From: Aliidiomarina quisquiliarum | GTDB lineage: Bacteria > Pseudomonadota > Gammaproteobacteria > Enterobacterales > Alteromonadaceae | Assembly: GCF_023922585.1 (NCBI RefSeq) | Contig: NZ_JAMFTN010000023.1 | Coordinates: forward strand, 62,001 to 126,000 | Direction of reading: 5' to 3' | DNA: 64,000 nt | Part shown: piece by piece, positions 26,165 to 35,201 of the stretch | How positions within the stretch are numbered: the stretch's first letter is position 1 | Layout of the letters: each line of letters begins with the position of its first letter | Translations under genes and position numbers: made by a program | The notes under the pieces: model-generated | Database searches by the model: none | What the model saw: only the letters and a program-made list of their open reading frames with translations | What the model was told of the DNA's origin: nothing

Positions 26165-26647
26165 TTATAACGAGTACTTGAAGTTTCTAACGTAATGGCG
26201 GCCAGTGTGATTCAAGCCTGCTCCACTGGTTGTTAAAGGCACCACTACTTCATTGCTTATGTCGCGCATATCTTCCACCGACGCATCGACACGAATTTGA
26301 AACCCAGCGTTTATAAAGGCGTCGTCAATATGTACCGTAACCGTAAAAGTGTCACCCGCTGATACGCTGGCCCCGGTTAAACCATCGTATTCGCTTGCAC
26401 GCCGCCCACTGCCCCTAGCCCAGCCCGGTAAATGCTTGTAATACTTTGGTTTAGTACCTGCTATCCACAAAGTGTCTGTATAAGCTCCCTTTTCATCAGT
26501 AAGGTAAAAAGCTAAGTAAGCCCCGTCGCCACCGTAGTTTTGCAACTGAACCGTCATTTGTACGTTACTTGCTAAGGCTGTTACCGAAACCAACATGGGC
26601 ATGAAAAAAAAGCCCAGCAGGTAAAACAGCCGCGTTATCTTTTTCAT
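26165..26647 (-). CDS. Periplasmic DUF2271 protein with flavinylation-like motif
   Basis: A 160-residue protein with a signal peptide (about 1-27, ending VTALAS) and a DUF2271 domain, which occurs beside PepSY proteins in many proteobacteria. Residues 88-94 read DGLTGAS, matching the Dxx(S/T)GA(S/T) motif at which ApbE attaches FMN covalently to NqrC and RnfG; Ser94 would be the acceptor. I infer a periplasmic flavin carrier that takes electrons from the membrane flavoprotein encoded next. It overlaps the PepSY gene by 4 bases. No ApbE gene is in the window, so the transferase would be encoded elsewhere. Confidence 0.8.
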   Translation of the reverse strand: MKKITRLFYLLGFFFMPMLVSVTALASNVQMTVQLQNYGGDGAYLAFYLTDEKGAYTDTLWIAGTKPKYYKHLPGWARGSGRRASEYDGLTGASVSAGDTFTVTVHIDDAFINAGFQIRVDASVEDMRDISNEVVVPLTTSGAGLNHTGRHYVRNFKYSL

Positions 26648-27012
26648 CGGCCTGGCTCCCCTTGGTTAATTACTGTCGGCTCGCTTGGCTGCAGCTCTGC
26701 TTGGCTTGGAAGTTGTATATAGTCCGACGTATCACCGGTACCAACAAACTTAACTTCAAGCTCAAGTAAAGTAAGCGTTGCCGGAGCAAAAGTTGCTTCT
26801 ACTCGGTGGCCTTTACGATCAATCGCTTTTACTTCGTAACAACCGTCATCAATTTTAATGCGTGTTACATTCCAGCCTATGGCCGACATCATTTCGTGAA
26901 GCTTTTCTTTTGGTTGCCAGTCAGACACTGGATCTGTGCAATCTACATCTGCCAGCGCGGTACCACTTAGTAAGCAAGCTACAATGAATACCATTAAGTA
27001 AATATGTTTCAT
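26644..27012 (-). CDS. Small periplasmic PepSY-domain protein
   Basis: A 122-residue protein with a signal peptide (about 1-21, ending TALA) and one PepSY domain (about 36-90; KEKLHEMMSAIGWNVTRIKIDDGCYEVKA, quoted as KEKLHEMMSAIGWNV then TRIKIDDGCYEVKA). Two cysteines (25 and 59) may form a disulfide. First gene of the operon, divergent from the response regulator by 128 bases. PepSY domains in this setting are thought to assist or modulate the redox partners, but no activity is known. Confidence 0.8.
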   Translation of the reverse strand: MKHIYLMVFIVACLLSGTALADVDCTDPVSDWQPKEKLHEMMSAIGWNVTRIKIDDGCYEVKAIDRKGHRVEATFAPATLTLLELEVKFVGTGDTSDYIQLPSQAELQPSEPTVINQGEPGR

Positions 27013-27100
27013 TTGTGTTCTCCTCGGGTTAGTTCACTATGCATGGTACCGAGCGTTCCTAACATGAAGCTGAAAGCTGTGGTAGTTTTTAATCGGGGCA

Positions 27101-27120
27101 TTTAGTAAGGTTTATTGGTA
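27101..27120. promoter_or_regulatory. Possible response-regulator direct repeat in the divergent promoter region
   Basis: TTTAGTAAGG and TTTATTGGTA are adjacent half-sites with 10-base spacing, in the region between the PepSY operon and the two-component genes. OmpR/PhoB-type regulators bind direct repeats with about one helical turn between them. The match is weak and the region is AT-rich. Confidence 0.25.
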
Positions 27121-27140
27121 ATTAACAACAAGGAAGCAAA

Positions 27141-27803
27141 ATGCGGATTTTGCTTATAGAAGACACTCAAGGCCTAGGTGAGGTTATTCGTGATCAGTTA
27201 ACCGATGAAGCCCATGCGGTTGATTGGGGGCAAACCATTGCTTACGCCGACTCGTGCCTACGCAGCACTATTTATGATTTAATTTTACTCGATATAATGC
27301 TGCCCGATGGCAACGGTGTCGATTTGTTGCATAAACTGCGTCGTAAAGGTGTTGTTACGCCCGTTATTATACTAACGGCAAAAGACCAAATTTCAGACCG
27401 CATAAAAGGCTTAAATGCCGGCGCTGACGACTATCTGGTAAAACCCTTCGATTTAACCGAGCTAACAGCCCGAATTGCCGCTGTAACAAGGCGCTACACG
27501 GGCAACCCTAACCCACAGCTACAACTTGGCCCCCTAACCATTGATTTAAGCAAACACCTTATTATGAATAATGGTACTGCCATAAACTTGTCGGCTCGAG
27601 AGTGGAGTTTATTCGAAGCCTTAATGCATCGGCCTAACACGGTGCTGTCAAAAGCGCAGCTAGAAAACCACTTGTATGCCTTCGGTGCAGAAATAGAAAG
27701 TAATACCATTGAAGTGTATATAAGCCGCTTACGAAAGAAGCTTGGTTTAGGCGCTGAATGTATCGAAACCGTTCGCGGTTTGGGGTATCGGTTAAAAACA
27801 TGA
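27141..27803 (+). CDS. OmpR/PhoB-family response regulator (QseB/PmrA-like)
   Basis: A 220-residue regulator. The receiver domain (1-115) has the acidic residues ED (7-8), phosphoacceptor Asp51 in LILLDIMLPDG and Lys in YLVKPF. The winged-helix DNA-binding domain (about 125-218) has VYISRLRKKLG and TVRGLGYRL. It overlaps the kinase gene by 4 bases and is divergent from the PepSY/DUF2271 operon, which I infer to be a target. QseB/PmrA-type systems often sense metals or envelope conditions, but the signal here is unknown. Confidence 0.93.
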   Translation: MRILLIEDTQGLGEVIRDQLTDEAHAVDWGQTIAYADSCLRSTIYDLILLDIMLPDGNGVDLLHKLRRKGVVTPVIILTAKDQISDRIKGLNAGADDYLVKPFDLTELTARIAAVTRRYTGNPNPQLQLGPLTIDLSKHLIMNNGTAINLSAREWSLFEALMHRPNTVLSKAQLENHLYAFGAEIESNTIEVYISRLRKKLGLGAECIETVRGLGYRLKT

Positions 27804-29140
27804 CAACCAAACACCGTAGCTTACAAAAAACGTTAGTTGTTGGCTTAACGGCCGGTTTAGCCTTGTTATGGTGCATGGCCACACTCGGCACGGTGAGTAT
27901 TGCTCAGCATCGGCTAAACCAGTTGCTAGACAGCGCCTTAGCTGAAACGGCACAGCGTTTGTTACCTTTAGCAGTGGTTGAAATAATAAATCGCGATACT
28001 CCCAGTGTTGCCCAACATATAGTGTCATTCAATCAGCATGAAGAGCGGCTGATTTACCTGGTTCGTAACAAGGCCGGTGAAGTATTGTTACAGTCGCACA
28101 CGGCAGCTCCCAACATGTTTAATAACACTTTAATAAGTGGCTTTAGTTCATCTAGCACCCACAGGTTTTATGGCGCATTCGCGCTACAAGGCACCGTTCA
28201 TATTGAGGTAGCCGAGCCATTATCGCAACGCCTAGAAGCAATCCGAAGTATTGCACTGATGTTGCTATGGCCTTTACTTATATTTATTTTTTTGGCCTTT
28301 ATTTGCAGCTGGCTATTTATTCGTTTCAGTTTACGCCACCTCCGCCATTATCATAATGAAATAGAACAGCGTAACAGCCATGATTTGACACCTGTAAATC
28401 TTCAGGGGTTGCCTGCAGAAGTGGTTATTATTGGCGAGTCGGTTAACCGTTTATTACTGCGGCTACAGCAAGCGCTAGAGGCAGAGCGCTCTTTTACTGC
28501 CAACAGCGCTCACGAATTGCGCACACCTATTGCAACGGTTTTAGCCCAAACCCAACGTTTACAACAAAGTTTAATTACAGAAAAAAGTAAGGCCCAGGCG
28601 CAAAAAATAGCCATGTCGTTACGCCACTTAGCCCACATATCAGAACAATTAATGCAGCTGGCGAAAGCTGAAGGTGGTAGCTTGCTTGCTGCTACACCCC
28701 ATGACTTAATGGCATTATTACGCTTTATTGTTACAAGCATGCAGCACCCTAGTTCACCAATAAAAATAAACCTGCAGCTGCCAGCCAATGCTGTATTTAT
28801 GTCAACCATCGATCAAGACGCCTTTGCAATTTTAATTCGTAACCTAATTGATAATGCCCACAAGCACAGCGACTCGCTAGCGCCAATTAGTGTGTACTTA
28901 AGCGCTGAGGGAGTATTACGGGTGGTGAACGCAGGCCCTATTGTTGCTGCCGCAACGTTACAACAGTTACATAAGCGTTTTGTGCGGTCGAACTGGCAGG
29001 TGCAGGGTGCGGGGCTTGGTTTAGCTATTGTCGGCGCTATTGTGCAGGGCATTAACGCGTCCATGGTTTTAAACTCTCCGGCCACAGGCCAAACAGACGG
29101 CTTTGAAGTAATTATAAAGTTCGCCCCTACCCTGCTGTAG
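27800..29140 (+). CDS. Sensor histidine kinase paired with the upstream regulator
   Basis: A 446-residue inner-membrane kinase. Helix 1 (about 13-35), a periplasmic sensor loop of about 120 residues, helix 2 (about 160-183), then a HAMP-like linker. The phosphoacceptor histidine lies in NSAHELRTPIA (about 236), the N-box is NLIDNAHKHS and the G-box GAGLGLAIV. The start at 27800 overlaps the regulator's stop (ATGA). The catalytic parts look intact. The periplasmic loop has no recognisable sensor fold. Confidence 0.92.
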   Translation: MTTKHRSLQKTLVVGLTAGLALLWCMATLGTVSIAQHRLNQLLDSALAETAQRLLPLAVVEIINRDTPSVAQHIVSFNQHEERLIYLVRNKAGEVLLQSHTAAPNMFNNTLISGFSSSSTHRFYGAFALQGTVHIEVAEPLSQRLEAIRSIALMLLWPLLIFIFLAFICSWLFIRFSLRHLRHYHNEIEQRNSHDLTPVNLQGLPAEVVIIGESVNRLLLRLQQALEAERSFTANSAHELRTPIATVLAQTQRLQQSLITEKSKAQAQKIAMSLRHLAHISEQLMQLAKAEGGSLLAATPHDLMALLRFIVTSMQHPSSPIKINLQLPANAVFMSTIDQDAFAILIRNLIDNAHKHSDSLAPISVYLSAEGVLRVVNAGPIVAAATLQQLHKRFVRSNWQVQGAGLGLAIVGAIVQGINASMVLNSPATGQTDGFEVIIKFAPTLL

Positions 29141-30316
29141 CTATACTTTCCACACCCCACTGGCATAGGCTGTCATGGCACTTCGTGCTGGGGCAAAAGC
29201 TTGTAAGCCCGTTAGCAGCAGCGCTCGTAAACTAGGTGCTGGCTGGGTGTCTTGTTTGAAACCCCAGTCTATAACGTCCATGGCATGGGCCATAAGTTCG
29301 TTGTCTAGCCGCCGTAACCGTTCGTACTGCTTTAATGCTGGCGCAAGCCCATGCTCGTCGTTCAAACTATGCTTCGCTACCGCCTTTAATAAAGCTTTCA
29401 CATCACGAAAACCTAGGTTCACACCTTGGCCAGCCATAGGGTGAATGGTATGGGCTGCGTCGCCTAATAACACCGTTGGGCTTTGCACATAAATTAAAGC
29501 GCTTTGCCGAACCAGTGGAAAACTACCAGACTTTAGCACGCTAAAGTTACCAATATGCTCAGCAAAACGCGTTTGAAGCACCGCAGCTAATATTTCAGGG
29601 TTTTGTTGCCACTGGCTAACTTGCCGAGTATTGCCATACACAATGCAACAGGCGTAGTTATTCGCCAGGGGTAATAGGGCATGTATTTCATTGCCTTGAA
29701 ACAATTCCCAAGTGCGCATGGGTACCTGTTTACTGGTTTGTACAATACTTAACAAGCAGCGCTGGCCATAGTCGCGCCCAGCCACACCAATACCACTAGC
29801 AGCACGCACCAGCGACTGCCCACCGTCGCAACCAAACACTAAATCGTACTCAATGGTGTCGCCATGGCTTGTAGTAGCTTGTTTATTGGTAACCGACAAT
29901 TGCGCTAAAGACGATTCTATTAACCGAATGTTTTTGTGTTGTTCTAGCACTAGCCATAAAGCATGCTGTAGCACTTTATTTTCTATCATGTAGCCAAGCG
30001 GCTTTGCTGCTTCTAGCTCGCCTAACTTTAACCAACGGCTGGGGCTGTCGCTGACGGCCAATTCGTTAAAGGGAAACACTCGCAATTGCCGCAGCTGTTG
30101 CCACACACCTAGTTGTTCTAATAATTCAATGTTGTCGTTGGTTACCGCAGAAATGCGTAAGTCGTATTCACTTTCAGCACACCAATGACGCACAAAGTGA
30201 GAATCGAGCACTGTTACTTGTTTACCTTGACGGGCCAAACCAATTGCCAGCGCCGCCCCGACCATGCCGCCACCAACTACCAACGCCGATGTTTGAATGT
30301 TTTGTTCTGAGCCCAT
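29141..30316 (-). CDS. ubiF: Ubiquinone-biosynthesis FAD monooxygenase, UbiF-like
   Basis: A 391-residue UbiH/UbiF/VisC-family flavin monooxygenase that hydroxylates the ring of a ubiquinone precursor. The FAD Rossmann motif is VVGGGMVGAALAIGLARQG near the N-terminus, and LLGDAAHTIHPMAGQGVNLG (about 275-294) is the second FAD motif. I choose the UbiF member because E. coli also has ubiF divergent from miaB beside a Met-Leu-Gln tRNA cluster and its protein is the same length (391). The ATG at 30316 gives a normal N-terminus but lacks a clear ribosome binding site; a GTG at 30394 is the farthest alternative. UbiH or VisC remain possible. Confidence 0.8.
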   Translation of the reverse strand: MGSEQNIQTSALVVGGGMVGAALAIGLARQGKQVTVLDSHFVRHWCAESEYDLRISAVTNDNIELLEQLGVWQQLRQLRVFPFNELAVSDSPSRWLKLGELEAAKPLGYMIENKVLQHALWLVLEQHKNIRLIESSLAQLSVTNKQATTSHGDTIEYDLVFGCDGGQSLVRAASGIGVAGRDYGQRCLLSIVQTSKQVPMRTWELFQGNEIHALLPLANNYACCIVYGNTRQVSQWQQNPEILAAVLQTRFAEHIGNFSVLKSGSFPLVRQSALIYVQSPTVLLGDAAHTIHPMAGQGVNLGFRDVKALLKAVAKHSLNDEHGLAPALKQYERLRRLDNELMAHAMDVIDWGFKQDTQPAPSLRALLLTGLQAFAPARSAMTAYASGVWKV

Positions 30317-30423
30317 AACTTGTGTTAACCCTATCGTTTGTTCTGCCCTGTAGCTAACAGTATGCCGCAAGCCCTGGGGCATGATAAGCTTCACGCCGAC
30401 AAAGTTTCCACTACGACGAGTTT

Positions 30424-31296
30424 ATGTTCAACATATCGCCCATTGTTTTTGCTTCTGCCTTAGTGCTGCTTGCGGAAATGTGCTTCGCTGGTGTTAGCGC
30501 ATTAGTGAAACATACTTCAGCTACTTTGCCTTACGAACACTTAGTGTTTTTTCGTAACTTATTCGCTTTTTTAGTACTTCTGCCTTGGCTTTACCGTAAG
30601 CGCGCTACGGCTTTTCGCACCGAGCAATTTGGCTTACATATTCTGCGTGCTGTTATTGGCATAGCCGCCATGTATTTATTTTTTTTGGTTATTGCCACCA
30701 TTCCATTAGCCCAAGCCACATTAGTACTACTGCTCGCTCCATTTATAATACCGGTCATTAGCCATTTCTGGTTGAAAGAACTAATTACCCCACGCCTTAT
30801 AACTACCATTGGCTTAGGCTTTGTTGGCGCATTTATTTTTCTAAACCCTTTTGGCCAAGACATTCACCCCATGATTCTTGTCGCTTTCGTGGCTGCAATA
30901 TTTGCCGCTTGGACCAAAACCATGATCCGTAAACTTTCCACTACAGAGTCGCCAAGCAAAATTGTATTTTACTTTTCATTTTTCGCTTCTATTCTATCTG
31001 CCTTGCCCATGCTTATTCGGTGGCAACCCATTCCCAGCACTACTTGGCTTGCTATTGCTGGCATTGGCCTGCTTGCGGTTATTGGCCAATTAGCCATGAC
31101 CCGGGCCTTTAGTATTGCCCCACCTTCACAGGTAGGGGTATTTACCTATAGTTCGGTTATATTTGCCGCTTTACTTGGTTATTTCATTTGGGGTGAAGCC
31201 ATTACCGGCCACATGGTTCTTGGTGTAGCTATTATTATTACAGCAGGGTATTTCGCGCTTAAAAAACAAAAGGTACGTATTCCAACGGAATCGTAA
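30424..31296 (+). CDS. DMT-family (EamA) membrane transporter
   Basis: A 290-residue protein with about ten hydrophobic helices arranged as two EamA repeats (about 8-135 and 150-282). VFFRNLFAFLVLLPWL in repeat 1 and GLLAVIGQLAMTRAFSIAPP in repeat 2 are typical of RhaT/DMT exporters. The substrate is unknown. It lies between ubiF and miaB, where E. coli has no gene. Confidence 0.88.
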   Translation: MFNISPIVFASALVLLAEMCFAGVSALVKHTSATLPYEHLVFFRNLFAFLVLLPWLYRKRATAFRTEQFGLHILRAVIGIAAMYLFFLVIATIPLAQATLVLLLAPFIIPVISHFWLKELITPRLITTIGLGFVGAFIFLNPFGQDIHPMILVAFVAAIFAAWTKTMIRKLSTTESPSKIVFYFSFFASILSALPMLIRWQPIPSTTWLAIAGIGLLAVIGQLAMTRAFSIAPPSQVGVFTYSSVIFAALLGYFIWGEAITGHMVLGVAIIITAGYFALKKQKVRIPTES

Positions 31297-31385
31297 CTAC
31301 ATTTCCCTAACGGTGGCATCAAGGCCCGTTACAAGGTAAAATGAGCGCCCTTTTGAACGTTAGCTAGTAAGGCAAAGAGAACAGC

Positions 31386-32813
31386 ATGGTTAAGAAAGTC
31401 TATATCAAAACATGGGGCTGCCAAATGAACGAGTACGACTCGAGCAAAATGGCTGACCTATTACACGCCCAGCTAGGCTACGAGCCAACCGCTGAAGCGG
31501 AAGATGCTGACTTATTGCTGCTTAATACCTGCTCGATTCGTGAAAGAGCACAGGAGAAAGTGTTTCACCAGCTAGGCCGCTGGAAACATCTTAAGCAAAA
31601 CAAACCCGGTTTAGTCATTGGGGTGGGTGGTTGTGTAGCGTCGCAAGAAGGGGCTGCTATTCGTGCTCGCGCTCCTTTTGTTGATTTGGTTTTTGGCCCG
31701 CAAACCCTGCACCGTCTGCCTTCTATGTTGGCACAGCTGGCGTCGGGCGAAGGTTCAGTGATTGATATTTCATTTCCAGAAATTGAGAAGTTTGACCGCC
31801 TACCTGATCCTGTGGCCGATGGCCCTAGTGCTTTTGTCTCCATTATGGAAGGCTGCAGTAAGTACTGTACTTTCTGTGTTGTACCCTATACCCGCGGTGA
31901 AGAAGTTAGCCGCCCGGTCGACGACGTGCTTTATGAAATTGCACAGTTATCCGACCAAGGCGTGCGCGAAGTAAACTTGCTCGGCCAAAACGTGAATGCT
32001 TACCGTGGCGACTACCACGACGGTACTGAGTGTAGCTTTGCTGAATTATTACACCTTGTTGCAGCCATCGACGGTATCGACCGTATTCGTTATACCACTT
32101 CGCACCCAGTTGAGTTTACCGACGATATTATTGCTGCTTATGCAACTATTCCAGAATTGGTCAACCATTTGCATTTACCGGTACAAAGTGGTTCAGACCG
32201 TATTTTAGCGCTGATGAAGCGCGGCCATATGGCTTTAGAATACAAATCACAAATTCGCAAATTAAGAAAAGTACGGCCAAATATTGCCATGTCGTCTGAC
32301 TTTATAATTGGCTTTCCTGGAGAAACCGACGACGACTTCCAAAAAACCATGGATCTTATTCAAGACATTGACTTCGACATGAGCTTCAGCTTTATTTATA
32401 GCGCACGTCCAGGCACTCCTGCCGCCGATTTACCCGACGATGTGAGCGACGATGTTAAGAAACAACGGCTGCAAATTTTACAAGACCGTATTAACCAACA
32501 AGCCCAGCGCCATGCTCGCCAAATGCTTAACACTGAACAACGTATATTAGTCATTGGCCCCTCGAAGAAGAACCCAATGGAGCTGGCAGGCCGTACGGAA
32601 AACAACCGCGTGGTGAACTTTGAAGGCCGCCCCGACATGATCGGCAAATTTGTTGATATACGGATTACCGAAGCTCGGCCGAACTCCTTGCGAGGAACGC
32701 TCATTCGCGAAGAAGCCGATATGGGTTTACGCGTAAGCATGTCACCACAGTCTATTTTGCAACGCCAGGCCGAAGTAACCGACCCTAGTGGTGTTGTACA
32801 ATTTATTCCATAG
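31386..32813 (+). CDS. miaB: tRNA-2-methylthio-N6-dimethylallyladenosine synthase MiaB
   Basis: A 475-residue radical-SAM methylthiotransferase that modifies A37 of tRNAs reading UNN codons. The N-terminal domain has three cluster cysteines ([29 protein letters not shown]), the radical-SAM core has CSKYCTFC (about 156-163), and a C-terminal TRAM domain begins near 380. First gene of the conserved miaB-ybeZ-ybeY-corC-lnt series. Confidence 0.97.
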   Translation: MVKKVYIKTWGCQMNEYDSSKMADLLHAQLGYEPTAEAEDADLLLLNTCSIRERAQEKVFHQLGRWKHLKQNKPGLVIGVGGCVASQEGAAIRARAPFVDLVFGPQTLHRLPSMLAQLASGEGSVIDISFPEIEKFDRLPDPVADGPSAFVSIMEGCSKYCTFCVVPYTRGEEVSRPVDDVLYEIAQLSDQGVREVNLLGQNVNAYRGDYHDGTECSFAELLHLVAAIDGIDRIRYTTSHPVEFTDDIIAAYATIPELVNHLHLPVQSGSDRILALMKRGHMALEYKSQIRKLRKVRPNIAMSSDFIIGFPGETDDDFQKTMDLIQDIDFDMSFSFIYSARPGTPAADLPDDVSDDVKKQRLQILQDRINQQAQRHARQMLNTEQRILVIGPSKKNPMELAGRTENNRVVNFEGRPDMIGKFVDIRITEARPNSLRGTLIREEADMGLRVSMSPQSILQRQAEVTDPSGVVQFIP

Positions 32814-32828
32814 TAGCGGAGACATTGA

Positions 32829-33851
32829 TTGAGTAGTCAACTCGATACCTTTGAACTATTTTTAGAGCCTTCAGACAACAAACGACTCGCGAGCTTATGT
32901 GGCCCTTTCGACGATAACATTAAGCATTTAGAACGTCGCTTAGGCGTTGAAATCAACTACCGCGGTAATCAGTTCCAGATTATTGGGCCTGCTGCGGGTC
33001 GCCTTGCGGCGAGTCAAATTCTACGCGACTTATATATTGAAACTGCACCTGTTAAAGGGCGCGCTCACGATATTGAGCCCGACCAGGTACACATGGCAAT
33101 TCAAGAAAGTAAGGCGTTAGAACAAGCATATAGTTTCAGCGACGACAAACACACCACCATAAAAACCAAGCGTGGCTTAGTTAAACCCCGTAACCCTAAC
33201 CAACAAAACTATGTACGAGCCATTTTAGCCCACGACATCAGCTTTGGTGTTGGCCCAGCGGGAACCGGTAAAACTTACCTAGCTGTAGCCGCAGCGGTAG
33301 ACGCCCTAGAGCGCCAAGAAGTAAGACGTATTTTATTAACCCGCCCTGCCGTTGAAGCGGGTGAAAAATTAGGCTTCCTGCCTGGCGACTTAGCTCAAAA
33401 AGTTGACCCGTATTTACGCCCTTTATACGACGCTCTGTTTGAAATGCTTGGGTTCGAAAAAGTAGAGCGACTGATAGAAAGCAACGTTATTGAAATAGCG
33501 CCCCTAGCTTATATGCGCGGCCGAACCTTAAACGATGCCTTTATTATTTTAGACGAAAGTCAAAACACCACCCCTGAACAAATGAAAATGTTCCTCACCC
33601 GCATTGGCTTTAATTCAAAGGCGGTCATTACCGGCGACATTACCCAGGTCGACTTGCCACGTGGGCAGCGTTCAGGTTTGCGCCAAGCCATAGAAATTCT
33701 GCATGAAGTAGAAGACATTAGCTTTACCTTTTTTAATGCCGCCGACGTCGTTCGCCACCCAGTGGTACAGCGCGTGGTGCAGGCCTACGAGGCCTTTGAT
33801 AAGAGAAAGAAAGAGCAAAGCGCGGGAACACCTAATGAAAGCACACATTGA
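32829..33851 (+). CDS. ybeZ: PhoH-like ATPase YbeZ
   Basis: A 340-residue PhoH-family protein with Walker [11 protein letters not shown] (about 142-151) and Walker [10 protein letters not shown] (about 238-246). It functions with the endoribonuclease YbeY, encoded next, in RNA metabolism. The start is a TTG at 32829: GGAG stands 7 bases upstream and no ATG in the frame gives the conserved N-terminus. It overlaps ybeY by 17 bases. Confidence 0.94.
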   Translation: MSSQLDTFELFLEPSDNKRLASLCGPFDDNIKHLERRLGVEINYRGNQFQIIGPAAGRLAASQILRDLYIETAPVKGRAHDIEPDQVHMAIQESKALEQAYSFSDDKHTTIKTKRGLVKPRNPNQQNYVRAILAHDISFGVGPAGTGKTYLAVAAAVDALERQEVRRILLTRPAVEAGEKLGFLPGDLAQKVDPYLRPLYDALFEMLGFEKVERLIESNVIEIAPLAYMRGRTLNDAFIILDESQNTTPEQMKMFLTRIGFNSKAVITGDITQVDLPRGQRSGLRQAIEILHEVEDISFTFFNAADVVRHPVVQRVVQAYEAFDKRKKEQSAGTPNESTH

Positions 33852-34293
33852 CTTACAGCTAGCAACAGAGCACCAAAACATTCCCACCATGCAGAATTTT
33901 CGCGCCTGGGTTGAGGCTGTTCTGGCCTTGGAAAACATGGCGCAGGCAGAGCTTACCATTCGTTTAGTAGACACAGAGGAAAGCCAAAGTCTTAATTTTG
34001 CCTATCGGCAGAAAAACAGCCCCACTAATGTGCTATCGTTCGAGATGAACGCCGAGGTTCCACTTGATATACCGCTACTGGGCGATTTAGTAATTTGTGC
34101 CCCTGTTGTAGCCTCAGAAGCACTACAACAAAATAAGCCAGAGCTACACCATTGGGCGCACATGGTTATACATGGCACCTTGCATTTATTTGGTTATGAC
34201 CATATAACGGATGAAGAAGCAGAAGAAATGGAAACTGTTGAAAAAAACATTCTTCAGCAATTTGATATACCCAACCCATACTTCGACGAATGA
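33835..34293 (+). CDS. ybeY: Endoribonuclease YbeY (16S rRNA maturation)
   Basis: A 152-residue metalloprotein. The zinc-binding [11 protein letters not shown] (about 114-124) is the family signature and is complete. YbeY helps 3' maturation of 16S rRNA and ribosome quality control. I start at the ATG at 33835 ([10 protein letters not shown]); the longer frame upstream lies inside ybeZ and has no family similarity. Confidence 0.96.
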   Translation: MKAHIDLQLATEHQNIPTMQNFRAWVEAVLALENMAQAELTIRLVDTEESQSLNFAYRQKNSPTNVLSFEMNAEVPLDIPLLGDLVICAPVVASEALQQNKPELHHWAHMVIHGTLHLFGYDHITDEEAEEMETVEKNILQQFDIPNPYFDE

Positions 34294-34331
34294 GTATGGG
34301 CACTTATTTAACAAAGGAATATAATCTCGTC

Positions 34332-35201
34332 ATGAGCGATGACCACCCTCCGTCTGGACAAGCTACGAAAAAGTCTTGGGCTAGTCGACTATTACAAACC
34401 TTCGCCGCCGAGCCAAGTTGCCGCGAAGATATAGTGGATATGATCCAAGACGCTGAAAACCGTGATGTAATAGATACTGGTACCAAAGAAATGCTCGAAG
34501 GCGTGCTCGACGTTGCCGAGCTGAAAGTTCGCGACATTATGGTACCGCGCTCACAAATGATTACCATTGATAAAAGCCAGTCTCCGCAGGAGTTTCTGCC
34601 CATTGTTATCGACACGCAGCATTCTCGCTACCCTGTTGTGAGTGAAAACAAAGACCATATTGAAGGTATTTTACTGGCTAAAGACTTAATTCCCTACGGT
34701 TTTGGCATGTCGGAAGAACCGTTCTCCATCGAATGTGTTATGCGCCCTGCTGTCATTATTCCTGAAAGCAAGCGGGTAGACGTATTGCTTAAAGAATTCC
34801 AATCGAAGCGTTACCACATGGCCATTGTAGTCGACGAATACGGTGGTGTGTCTGGTTTAGTAACCATTGAAGACGTACTTGAAGAAATTGTTGGTGAAAT
34901 TGAAGACGAAACCGACGATGAAGACAGCCGCGCAAATATTCGCCGTGTGAGTGCGTCGCGCTACTCGGTGAAAGCATTAACCCCAATTGACGACTTCAAT
35001 GACTTTTTTAATTCTAGTTTTCCTGATGAAGAGCACGACACTGTTGGCGGTATTGTGGCCCAAGCCTTTGGCCATTTACCTGAAATTGGCGAGTCCGTTG
35101 AAATTGGCCAGTATCAGTTTAAAGTAACCGCTGCAGATCGCCGCCGTATTCAACAGCTGCAAGTGTCTAAGGTGAGCAAGCTACAACATGCCGCTGAGTA
35201 A
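34332..35201 (+). CDS. corC: CorC/YbeX CBS-domain protein
   Basis: A 289-residue cytoplasmic protein with two CBS domains (about 70-195; [14 protein letters not shown] and [18 protein letters not shown]) and a C-terminal CorC/HlyC domain (about 205-285). In E. coli it has been linked to magnesium/cobalt efflux and, more recently, to ribosome maturation with YbeY. I choose the ATG at 34332 because MSDDHPPSG matches the E. coli start; AGGA lies about 12 bases upstream, rather far. It overlaps lnt by 14 bases. Confidence 0.93.
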   Translation: MSDDHPPSGQATKKSWASRLLQTFAAEPSCREDIVDMIQDAENRDVIDTGTKEMLEGVLDVAELKVRDIMVPRSQMITIDKSQSPQEFLPIVIDTQHSRYPVVSENKDHIEGILLAKDLIPYGFGMSEEPFSIECVMRPAVIIPESKRVDVLLKEFQSKRYHMAIVVDEYGGVSGLVTIEDVLEEIVGEIEDETDDEDSRANIRRVSASRYSVKALTPIDDFNDFFNSSFPDEEHDTVGGIVAQAFGHLPEIGESVEIGQYQFKVTAADRRRIQQLQVSKVSKLQHAAE

